21,991 nt of DNA from a virus: positions 1 through 21,991 of IMG/VR virus record IMGVR_UViG_3300048445_000120; one strand, 5' to 3'. Within the stretch, counting starts at the first letter, position 1. Each line of letters starts with the position of its first letter. Shown here piece by piece: positions 15,627 to 21,991 of this stretch. A program made the position numbers and the translations under genes. Below the pieces are notes generated by a model. The model made no database searches and had not been told where the DNA came from. It saw nothing but the letters and a program-made list of their open reading frames with translations.

Positions 15627-18329
15627 ATGGCAAATACTAAAGTAACAGGTGATTTAATAGCGAGCTTAACGATAGCTACAGGTAATATAGCAGACAATGC
15701 AGTTACTAGCGATAAAATAAGTGGTATTACAACAGCTCATGTTACCGAAGGTTCTAATTTGTATTATACAGATGCAAGAGCTAGAGGTGCTGTAAGTGTT
15801 AGTGGTAATGCATTGTCATATAATAGTTCAACAGGTGTTATAACTTCAAATTTTGAAGAATCGCCAGTGTTTACAGGGGATGTTACAATAGGGGATAATA
15901 AAAGTATTATAAGCAATGGTAGTGTAAGAATTGATATTGATAATGACAATAATTCAACTACAAGAGCATTTCTTGTAAGAAATAATGGTGGAACAAATAC
16001 TTTGTTTAGAGTTCAAGAAGATGGAAACGTAGGAATTGGAACTACTGACCCTGCTGCTAAATTAGAAGTTAAAGAAAATTTATATGTTTCACATCCTAAC
16101 GCAGAAGAACTAACATTTAGAATTGACAATTACGGAACTACTGGCACAGATGCTGGAAGTTTATTAAGAATGTTTAATCAAGCAGGAACTACAGTAGTGA
16201 ATATAGATTCAAGAAGTGGTTCAACAAGACACACTTATTTTAATCAAGGAGGAAACGTAGGAATTGGAACTACTAACCCAACCAGAGATTTAACAATTGG
16301 TGATGGTTCTGGAAACTCAGTTTTAGCAATAGTAGCAGCAACTAATGGATTATCACAGATAGGTTTAGGAGATTCAGATGATGATAATTATGGACAAATC
16401 ATTTTACGACATTCGGATGGTCTTTTACAAATACAAAATGGTGGAGGTGGAGGAATTTCTGAGCGTGGTTTAAATATAACCAGTTCAGAAAACGTAGGAA
16501 TTGGAGAAACATCGCCTCCACAAAAACTTACTGTGAATGGAGGAGTTTTTATAACTGATGATATAACTTCGCCAGGTTCAGCAGGAACTTACACATATAA
16601 TGGTACAGCAATCGATTATGCTAGTAATGGTACTAGATATTGGTCTTGGGGGAGTGGCACAGCTCGCGGAACTTTTAATTTTATTCAGTTAGAAAATGAC
16701 GGAACAAATCAACAAACAGCCTTAAGTATAAATAGTTCTGGAAACTCAACTTTTGCAGGAAATGTAGGAATTGGAAGTGCTGCAAGCAGTACTCATACTC
16801 TTGATTTAAATAGTTCATCAAATTTAGCATTAAGATTTTATGATTCTACAACATTCAAAGCAGGTATGCAAGCTGTAGATACTGGAGGGCAAATGATTTC
16901 AAGTTCAGCAGATGGAGATTTTGCAATACGTTCTCAATCTAATATGCTTTTTTCTACTGGAGGAAATACAGAAAGAATGCGTATTGATAGTTCTGGTCAA
17001 GTGCAAGTAAAAGCTACTAGTGGTGGAGATTTATTATTGTATAGTACAGATACGTCTCTAGGTTCTAATCAATTAATAGGTAGGTTAGGTTTTTATAAAT
17101 CTGATGCAAGTGGTGCAGGAGCAGGAGTATCAGCTTCAATACAAGTACGTTCTCAAAGTTCCATTGGTGCAAATTCATATATGTCATTTCATACAGATGG
17201 TGGTGATGGACAACAAGAAGCAGAAAGAATGCGTATAGACAGGACAGGAAAAGTAGGAATTGGGACAACTTTGCCTAATGTTAAATTAGAAATTTCTGAA
17301 AATCAAAATCCATCTTTAAGGTTTAACAATGAAGATTTGAGTGTAGTTTCTGGGGATACTTTTGGAACAATTGAGTGGTACACAAATGACCCAAGTTCAT
17401 CAGGAACAGGTATAGCTGCTACAATAAGAGCTAGAGCTGCAAGTAGTTTTACGGGAAGTAATAGAAGCACAAATATAACTTTTTCAACTGCATCAGGAAC
17501 TACTGCTCCTACAGAAAAAATGCGTATAGACAGTTCTGGAACAACAAGATTATTAAAAACTCAAGTTACAGGTTCGTTTGATACTACTTCTTTTTTAAGA
17601 TTACACCCTTCTACTACTATTAATAATGGAGGCTTTACTAATATGTTTTTTGGTACATCAGAACTTGATAATTTTGGTATATCTTTAGGGGGTTTAAGGG
17701 CTGGAACCGATGGCACTCCTACATTTATTATAAAAACACATAATAATGATGCTACAGGAGTAGAAAGAATGCGTATAACATCTGGGGGAGATGTTGAAAT
17801 TACTGGAGGATATACTTCTTCTCAATCGTTTCAAAGTACTGGTTCATTAAGGGTCTCAAGTAATAGTACAGCAACTAATGGTAATGTAGCTTTAGAATTA
17901 ATGAATGATGCTACTGGAACAAGATATTTAGCGACTTTTACAAATTATAATGGGGTGGTAGGTTCTATTAGTACATATGCTTCTGCAACTTCTTATAACA
18001 CATCATCAGATTACAGATTAAAAGAAAATGTAGTAGAAATGACTGGTGCTTTAGATAGGGTAAGTCAATTAAAACCTAGTCGATTTAATTTTATAGCAGA
18101 TGCAGATAAAACAGTAGACGGGTTCTTAGCTCACGAAGTACAAGAAATAGTGCCTGAGGCTATTACAGGAGAAAAAGATGCAGTAAATGAAGAAGGAAAT
18201 CCAGAATATCAAGGTATCGACCAAAGTAAATTAGTACCGTTATTAGTAGGCGCAATACAAGAACAACAAGAAATAATAAACGATTTAAAAGCAGACATAG
18301 AACTATTAAAAACTCAAATAAATAATTAA
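15627..18329 (+). CDS. Large tail fibre with intact S74 chaperone
   Basis: A 900-aa fibre. The N-terminus has SDKISGITTAHVTEGSNLYY followed by TDARA, partly shared with the 775-aa protein. The shaft is dominated by GNVGIGTT-P-A-KLEV and ERMRI-SSG units and shares the dispersed DNA repeat with both upstream fibres. The C-terminal 107 residues are a peptidase S74 domain: SDYRLK at 794-799 gives the Ser794/Lys799 dyad, then GFLAHEVQEIVPEA (His where Gln is usual), a long acidic insert, and a terminal coiled coil (QEQQEIINDLKADIELLK). The trimer should self-cleave before Ser794 after folding. A DUF-type small gene follows after 1 bp. Confidence 0.9.
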   Translation: MANTKVTGDLIASLTIATGNIADNAVTSDKISGITTAHVTEGSNLYYTDARARGAVSVSGNALSYNSSTGVITSNFEESPVFTGDVTIGDNKSIISNGSVRIDIDNDNNSTTRAFLVRNNGGTNTLFRVQEDGNVGIGTTDPAAKLEVKENLYVSHPNAEELTFRIDNYGTTGTDAGSLLRMFNQAGTTVVNIDSRSGSTRHTYFNQGGNVGIGTTNPTRDLTIGDGSGNSVLAIVAATNGLSQIGLGDSDDDNYGQIILRHSDGLLQIQNGGGGGISERGLNITSSENVGIGETSPPQKLTVNGGVFITDDITSPGSAGTYTYNGTAIDYASNGTRYWSWGSGTARGTFNFIQLENDGTNQQTALSINSSGNSTFAGNVGIGSAASSTHTLDLNSSSNLALRFYDSTTFKAGMQAVDTGGQMISSSADGDFAIRSQSNMLFSTGGNTERMRIDSSGQVQVKATSGGDLLLYSTDTSLGSNQLIGRLGFYKSDASGAGAGVSASIQVRSQSSIGANSYMSFHTDGGDGQQEAERMRIDRTGKVGIGTTLPNVKLEISENQNPSLRFNNEDLSVVSGDTFGTIEWYTNDPSSSGTGIAATIRARAASSFTGSNRSTNITFSTASGTTAPTEKMRIDSSGTTRLLKTQVTGSFDTTSFLRLHPSTTINNGGFTNMFFGTSELDNFGISLGGLRAGTDGTPTFIIKTHNNDATGVERMRITSGGDVEITGGYTSSQSFQSTGSLRVSSNSTATNGNVALELMNDATGTRYLATFTNYNGVVGSISTYASATSYNTSSDYRLKENVVEMTGALDRVSQLKPSRFNFIADADKTVDGFLAHEVQEIVPEAITGEKDAVNEEGNPEYQGIDQSKLVPLLVGAIQEQQEIINDLKADIELLKTQINN

Positions 18330-18330
18330 A

Positions 18331-18669
18331 ATGGCAAACACTTACAAATGGACGATTAATGCGTTAGACGCAAAAGTCGCAGTAGAAGACGGCAACGAAA
18401 ACGTTGTCTACACAGTACATTGGAGCTATAGCGCTACTGATGAAACTGAAGAACACTCAGCAAGTTCTATTGGAACTTACGGAGTAGAATATGATGCAGC
18501 TAACTTCACAGCTTACGCAGATCTTACAGAAGAACAAGTAATCGGGTGGCTAGAAGCAGGATTGGATGTTGAATCAATGAAGGCTGGCTTAGATAGCCAA
18601 ATTGAAAAATTGATTACACCAATTGAAATAACTTTTCGCGCACCTTTTCCCCCGTCTGCTGAAGAATAA
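18331..18669 (+). CDS. Small fibre-linked protein, paralogue of 3590 gene
   Basis: A 112-aa, acidic protein starting MANTYKWTINALDAKVAVED, with a VVYTVHWSYSATD strand, a TAYADLTEEQVIGWLEAGL segment and TPIEITFRAPFPPSAEE at the end. This is a closer match than its paralogue to the cyanophage/marine phage family I recall as DUF7936. Its GC content looks higher than that of the adjoining fibre. It directly follows an S74 fibre, as the paralogue does. The function is unknown; a fibre accessory role is inference. A 75-bp non-coding gap follows. Confidence 0.8.
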   Translation: MANTYKWTINALDAKVAVEDGNENVVYTVHWSYSATDETEEHSASSIGTYGVEYDAANFTAYADLTEEQVIGWLEAGLDVESMKAGLDSQIEKLITPIEITFRAPFPPSAEE

Positions 18670-18744
18670 TTAGAAATCAAGTAAAACAAGTGATAATAAA
18701 TTATAACCCAAACAATTAAATTAAATTTAAAAAAAATTAAAATT
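18670..18744 (+). other. AT-only spacer before the packaging genes
   Basis: A 75-bp gap, long for this window, that is nearly all A and T from 18715 on. No rho-independent hairpin is visible. No clear promoter is seen either: there is TATAA-like text near 18700 but no TTGACA or TAnnTTTG element. It may separate the fibre operon from the packaging operon. Confidence 0.4.
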
Positions 18745-19002
18745 ATGGAAAACCAAAAACAAAAAATTACACCAGAACAATTAGAAGAATTACAGGGATT
18801 TGTAGGTAAGCTTAATAACGCTGCCTCGCAAATAGGTAACTTAGAATTAAAGAAGCACCAGCTTAATCATGCTGCTGCAGAAGTTCAGCAAGATTTAAAT
18901 AAGTTACAAGCTAAGCTAGAAGAGAAGTACGGTAAAATACAAATTAACATTGAAGACGGATCGTACGAGCCAATCAAAGAAGAAGATGAGCCTAGTTCGT
19001 AA
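18745..19002 (+). CDS. Small coiled-coil phage protein, 85 aa
   Basis: An 85-aa protein. Residues about 9-65 form a nearly continuous helix with heptad spacing (LEELQGFVGKLN, IGNLELKKHQL, LNKLQAKLEEKYG), predicted to be a coiled coil. An IQINIEDGSYEP strand and an acidic tail (KEEDEPSS) follow. I recall similar short proteins near terminase genes in marine phages. A structural or scaffold-like helper is conceivable but unsupported. It overlaps the next gene by 17 nt if that gene starts at 18986. Confidence 0.7.
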   Translation: MENQKQKITPEQLEELQGFVGKLNNAASQIGNLELKKHQLNHAAAEVQQDLNKLQAKLEEKYGKIQINIEDGSYEPIKEEDEPSS

Positions 19003-19204
19003 AATAAGTATAGGCAGAGACTATAAGAACGACGCTATGCACTATGCAGTTGGCCAAGAAGTATATGGCGGCCATAAAATATGCAATATAATAGAGGAGT
19101 CCGACAAGTTTTCTATTTTCATACAAAAAGGAAAAGAAGTGTTGCCGTGGAAAGACTTTAATAAAAATATGGCTATAGCTGTAGAATACAATTTAGAATA
19201 TTAA
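18986..19204 (+). CDS. Short phage protein, 72 aa, start corrected
   Basis: A 72-aa protein from MSLVRKISIGRDYKNDAMHY, with VGQEVYGGHKICNI, an aromatic strand (KFSIFIQKG), LPWKDFNKN and an AVEYNLEY end. A longer frame starts at 18950, but its first 12 residues are low-complexity and overlap the upstream gene by 53 nt, while the VRKISIG-x-DYKN-AMHY start matches the small family I recall. Hence the ATG at 18986 is preferred. All-beta, soluble, unknown function. Its stop overlaps the next start by one base. Confidence 0.65.
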   Translation: MSLVRKISIGRDYKNDAMHYAVGQEVYGGHKICNIIEESDKFSIFIQKGKEVLPWKDFNKNMAIAVEYNLEY

Positions 19205-19797
19205 TGCAAAGTTTATTTGATTTTATTATAAAACCAAAAAACAAAAGATACGATAATAAAAAATATATAGATGGTCAAGAGCTTTTAGTTAATACTGAAA
19301 TCTCTGATCATCGATATGTTAGTCGTATTGGAATAGTTTTAGGAGTACCAAAACTTGAAGAAACAGAAATACAAATTGGAGACGAAGTTATCGTGCACCA
19401 TAATGTATTCAGAAGATGGTACGATCAACATGGTAAAGAGCGAAATACCCGAAGCCATTATAAAGAAGATTTATATTTTGTAAAATCAGATCAAATATAC
19501 TTATATAAACGAAATAACGAATGGAATGCTCCTAAAGGCTTTTGCTTCGTTAAACCAATCCAATCTACTAATATATTAAATAACGAAAAGGAACAAGCCC
19601 TAAGGGGTATTATAAAATATGTTGACAAAGACATTAGCAGTTTAATAGAAAAAGAAGATTTAATTGGATTTACGCCAAGCAGTGAATATGAATTCATTGT
19701 GGACAGCGAAAGAATGTATAGAGTACTAACTAATTCAATATCTATTAAATATGAACGTCAAGGAAACGAAAAAGAATATAATCCAAGCTGGTTATGA
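19204..19797 (+). CDS. Tandem GroES-like-fold protein, function unknown
   Basis: A 197-aa protein that reads as two successive Cpn10-like halves. Half 1 (about 20-103): ELLVN, RIGIVLGVP (41-49), IGDEVIVHHN (58-67), DLYFVKSDQIYLYK (89-102). Half 2 (about 112-184): GFCFVKPI, RGIIKYVD (134-141), KEDLIGFTP (150-158), MYRVLTNSISIK (171-182). Each half follows the GroES strand order (V-V-K; GEVLAVG; VGDIVIF; LIM-ESDILA). Neither half has an obvious GroEL-binding mobile loop with a hydrophobic tripeptide. A conserved-looking tail (YERQGNEKEYNPSWL) ends the protein. The fold is inference from sequence pattern only. Its place just before the terminase genes may mean a virion, assembly or packaging role. 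The gene overlaps the next one by 47 nt. Confidence 0.7.
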   Translation: MQSLFDFIIKPKNKRYDNKKYIDGQELLVNTEISDHRYVSRIGIVLGVPKLEETEIQIGDEVIVHHNVFRRWYDQHGKERNTRSHYKEDLYFVKSDQIYLYKRNNEWNAPKGFCFVKPIQSTNILNNEKEQALRGIIKYVDKDISSLIEKEDLIGFTPSSEYEFIVDSERMYRVLTNSISIKYERQGNEKEYNPSWL

Positions 19798-20020
19798 TGC
19801 AGTCAAAGAATTGGTTAAGGTTGCTAAAGAACCTATCGTTGAAACTGATGATGACATTTCAGCCGATAGACTCAAGAACGCTGCAGCCACTAAAAAGCTC
19901 GCAATATTCGATGCATTTGAGATTTTAAACAGAATAGAGGAGGAAAAAGGTTTGTTGGAAAATAAACCTAAAGAAAAAGAAGATACTTTTAAAGGATTTG
20001 CCGAAAGAAGATCTAAGTGA
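19751..20020 (+). CDS. Probable small terminase subunit
   Basis: An 89-aa, helical, charged protein directly upstream of the large terminase, in the usual place for the small subunit. It has an IIQAGYDAVKELVKVAKEPI helix, a DDISADRLKNAAATKKLAI segment and a FDAFEILNRIEEEKG helix, ending in a charged tail. I recall this pattern from marine phages upstream of TerL. No classical helix-turn-helix is evident, so the call rests mainly on position and family memory. The first ATG is kept although it overlaps the upstream gene by 47 nt, because no later Met starts before the conserved helix. Its TGA overlaps the next ATG by one base. Confidence 0.6.
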   Translation: MNVKETKKNIIQAGYDAVKELVKVAKEPIVETDDDISADRLKNAAATKKLAIFDAFEILNRIEEEKGLLENKPKEKEDTFKGFAERRSK

Positions 20021-21991
20021 TGTACAAACAAAGTTTATATAAGGTTATCGAGCCCATAAAAATAACCACCATTAAAAGATTAAATAGATCTAAAAAATGG
20101 GAGTATGGATATAATAAAGAACATGATGTTATTGTTATATCCAAAAGCGGTCAGATTGGTGATGTGTATAGCATTCAGGGTCTTAAGATAGCATTACCCA
20201 AACCAACAAACGTAGATAACACGAATAATAAATGGGTTGCACACGAGTACCCTAAGGAGCTTAAATCTGTTAAAAGTATATTTGATTGGAAAGATTATCC
20301 AGATGAGTTTAAACAAAGGTGGCATACCTATATAGACGCCGAATTCACCAAAAGAGATGAAGGATACTGGTTTAATAACAAAGGAACGCCAACTTATATA
20401 ACAGGAACTCATTATATGTACCTACAATGGACAAAGATCGATGTAGGCAAGCCTGATTTTAGGGAAGCAAATAGATTATTCTTTATATTTTGGGAAGCTT
20501 GTAAAGCAGACGCAAGGAGTTACGGAATGTGTTATTTAAAAAATAGACGTAGTGGATTTTCGTTTATGGCATCTGGGGAAACAGTCAACTTAGCAACTAT
20601 ATCATCCGATTCAAGATACGGTATATTATCTAAGTCTGGTGCTGATGCTAAAAAAATGTTTACAGATAAAGTAGTTCCAATATCAATTAACTACCCGTTC
20701 TTTTTTAAACCGATTCAAGATGGTATGGATCGACCTAAAACAGAACTTGCGTATAGAGTGCCAGCATCGAAGCTAACCCGTAAACGTTTTGAATCAAAAG
20801 ACAAAGCATTACAATTAGAGGGATTAGACACAACTATTGATTGGAAAAATACTGGTAACAACAGCTATGATGGTGAAAAACTCACGCTGCTTGTGCACGA
20901 TGAAGCTGGTAAATGGGAAAGACCAGAAAACATTCTTAACAACTGGAGAGTTACTAAAACAACTCTTAGATTAGGTTCAAGAATAATTGGCAAGTGTATG
21001 ATGGGTTCAACAAGTAACTCATTAGACAAGGGTGGTGAGAACTTTAAAAAACTATATAATGACTCGGACGTTACGAAAAGAAATAAGAATGGACAGACTC
21101 GCTCGGGATTATATTCTTTGTTCATACCTATGGAATGGAATTTCGAAGGATTCATCGATTCTTATGGAATACCTGTCTTTAACACACCAAGCAACCCTGT
21201 CAAAGACCACCAGGGAGATAATATCGACATCGGGGTTATTGAACATTGGGAGAATGAAGTTGAGGGATTAAAAGGGGATCAGGACGGTTTAAATGAATTT
21301 TATCGTCAGTTTCCAAGAACTGAGGAACACGCATTCAGAGACGAAACAAAAAATAGTATATTTAATTTAGTAAAAATATACGAGCAAGTAGATTTTAACG
21401 AGGAAGCAAAATACAGCGCTTTAGTTACAAAGGGAAGCTTTCAATGGCAAAATGGTATTAAAGATACAAAGGTTGAATTTATACCTAATCCAAACGGAAG
21501 ATTTAATGTTAGTTGGGTTCCACCCACACATTTACAAAATAAAGTAATACTAAAAAATGGAATTAAATATCCTGGAAACGAACATAGCGGTGCATTTGGC
21601 TGCGATAGCTACGATATATCCGGGACTACCGACGGTCAAGGATCTAAAGGCTCTTTACACGGTCTCACAAAATTTAGCATGGAAGAAATTCCTGCTAATA
21701 TGTTTTTTTTAGAATATATAGCTAGACCGCAAACAGCGGAAATGTTTTTTGAAGATATATTAATGGCGTTACACTTTTATGGTATGCCAATACTAGCAGA
21801 AAACAACAAACCTAGATTATTATACTATTTAAAACGAAGAGGATATAGAGGCTATTCAATGAATAGACCTGATAAAATATGGAATAAATTATCGGTTACT
21901 GAAAAAGAAATTGGAGGTATACCGAATTCAAGTGAAGATATTAGACAAGCCCATGCTGCTGCAATTGAAAGTTATATAAATAATTATGTAG
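20020..21991 (+). CDS. terL: Large terminase subunit (partial, runs off the window)
   Basis: Packaging ATPase/nuclease, 657 codons visible with no stop before the window end. The N-terminus is MYKQSLYKVIEPIKITTIKR. The Walker A region is deviant: K-N-R-R-S-G-F-S at 174-181, with no Lys before the Ser, and lysine at the start as in lambda gpA. Walker B is LTLLVHDE, with Asp294/Glu295 and the AGKW following. The coupling motif is MGSTSN at 328-333. The nuclease domain begins with GCDSYD, with Asp529 as first metal ligand and Glu594 (LAENN) as probable second; the last acidic residue lies beyond the window. It translocates DNA into the prohead and cuts it. It overlaps the small subunit gene by one base. 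A + frame at 21032 inside it is a shadow. Confidence 0.9.
   Translation, partial: MYKQSLYKVIEPIKITTIKRLNRSKKWEYGYNKEHDVIVISKSGQIGDVYSIQGLKIALPKPTNVDNTNNKWVAHEYPKELKSVKSIFDWKDYPDEFKQRWHTYIDAEFTKRDEGYWFNNKGTPTYITGTHYMYLQWTKIDVGKPDFREANRLFFIFWEACKADARSYGMCYLKNRRSGFSFMASGETVNLATISSDSRYGILSKSGADAKKMFTDKVVPISINYPFFFKPIQDGMDRPKTELAYRVPASKLTRKRFESKDKALQLEGLDTTIDWKNTGNNSYDGEKLTLLVHDEAGKWERPENILNNWRVTKTTLRLGSRIIGKCMMGSTSNSLDKGGENFKKLYNDSDVTKRNKNGQTRSGLYSLFIPMEWNFEGFIDSYGIPVFNTPSNPVKDHQGDNIDIGVIEHWENEVEGLKGDQDGLNEFYRQFPRTEEHAFRDETKNSIFNLVKIYEQVDFNEEAKYSALVTKGSFQWQNGIKDTKVEFIPNPNGRFNVSWVPPTHLQNKVILKNGIKYPGNEHSGAFGCDSYDISGTTDGQGSKGSLHGLTKFSMEEIPANMFFLEYIARPQTAEMFFEDILMALHFYGMPILAENNKPRLLYYLKRRGYRGYSMNRPDKIWNKLSVTEKEIGGIPNSSEDIRQAHAAAIESYINNYV

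Larger units (their letters stand above)
11770..17801 (+). repeat. Dispersed DNA repeat across three fibre genes
   Basis: A unit of about 40 bp, built from GAAAGAATGCGTATA, then GACAGTTCTGG, then AAACGTAGGAATTGG, recurs through the fibres at 9904, 13034 and 15627. Full or near-full copies lie at 12031-12071 and 17223-17262. Others are at 11770-11802, 12290-12320, 12544-12582, 13730-13770, 16971-17010, 17514-17539 and 17763-17801. The right half alone occurs near 14258, 16023, 16251 and 16489. It encodes ERMRIDSSGNVGIGTT. Identity at DNA level, including third bases, exceeds what the shared protein motif requires and implies recent duplication or gene conversion. Confidence 0.8.

Noticed and set aside
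18950-18985. N-terminal extension of the 72-aa protein
   Set aside because: The extra 12 residues are low-complexity and overlap the coiled-coil gene deeply; the family-like start is at 18986.
21032-21271. A 79-codon + frame inside the terminase
   Set aside because: It is out of frame with the terminase, which is continuous through the region with coupling-motif and linker residues, and it has no recognisable content of its own.

Overview
The window is one arm of an AT-rich tailed-phage genome, most likely an uncultivated marine phage. Every gene I support lies on the + strand, and genes are packed with gaps of 0-75 bp or short stop/start overlaps. The phage call rests on a large terminase at the right end, a GTA-type three-TM holin, at least five fibre or tail-appendage genes (three ending in a peptidase S74 intramolecular chaperone), and several very small basic proteins of kinds I recall from marine phage genomes. 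Almost no start codon has a Shine-Dalgarno-like GGAG upstream; starts follow A/T-rich tracts. This fits a Bacteroidetes (Flavobacteriia) host, but composition alone also allows another AT-rich marine host such as SAR11. Family names here come from memory of motifs, not from a search.

Layout. 1-279: no gene; small alternative hairpins and an isolated G-run. 280-4771: a small Cys-containing basic protein, a 1022-aa tail/fibre protein (gpJ-like DUF1983 region plus S74 end), a small fibre-linked protein, a compact structural protein and a 97-aa unknown. 4798-6604: a chaperonin pair in the order groEL then groES, overlapping by 14 nt. 6601-8173: a MarR/winged-helix-like protein, four tiny proteins (32, 36, 95 and 54 aa; three need start correction or lie below usual length cut-offs) and the holin. 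8177-18669: a fibre block of five large genes with two small accessory genes. 18745-21991: a coiled-coil protein, a short conserved-looking protein, a 197-aa protein that reads as two tandem GroES-like halves, a probable small terminase, and the large terminase, cut by the window end.

How it may work together: the S74 proteins would trimerise and self-cleave to give long fibres. Small proteins follow three of the large fibre genes directly and may assist or cap them. The phage chaperonin pair could fold capsid or fibre subunits. The right-hand genes package DNA.

Most worth a second look: (i) the tandem GroES-like protein next to the terminase genes, in a genome that also has its own GroEL and GroES; (ii) a DNA-level repeat dispersed over three adjacent fibre genes, a plausible substrate for fibre-module recombination; (iii) a phage GroEL/GroES pair with changed binding positions; (iv) a lambda-type deviant Walker A in the terminase.
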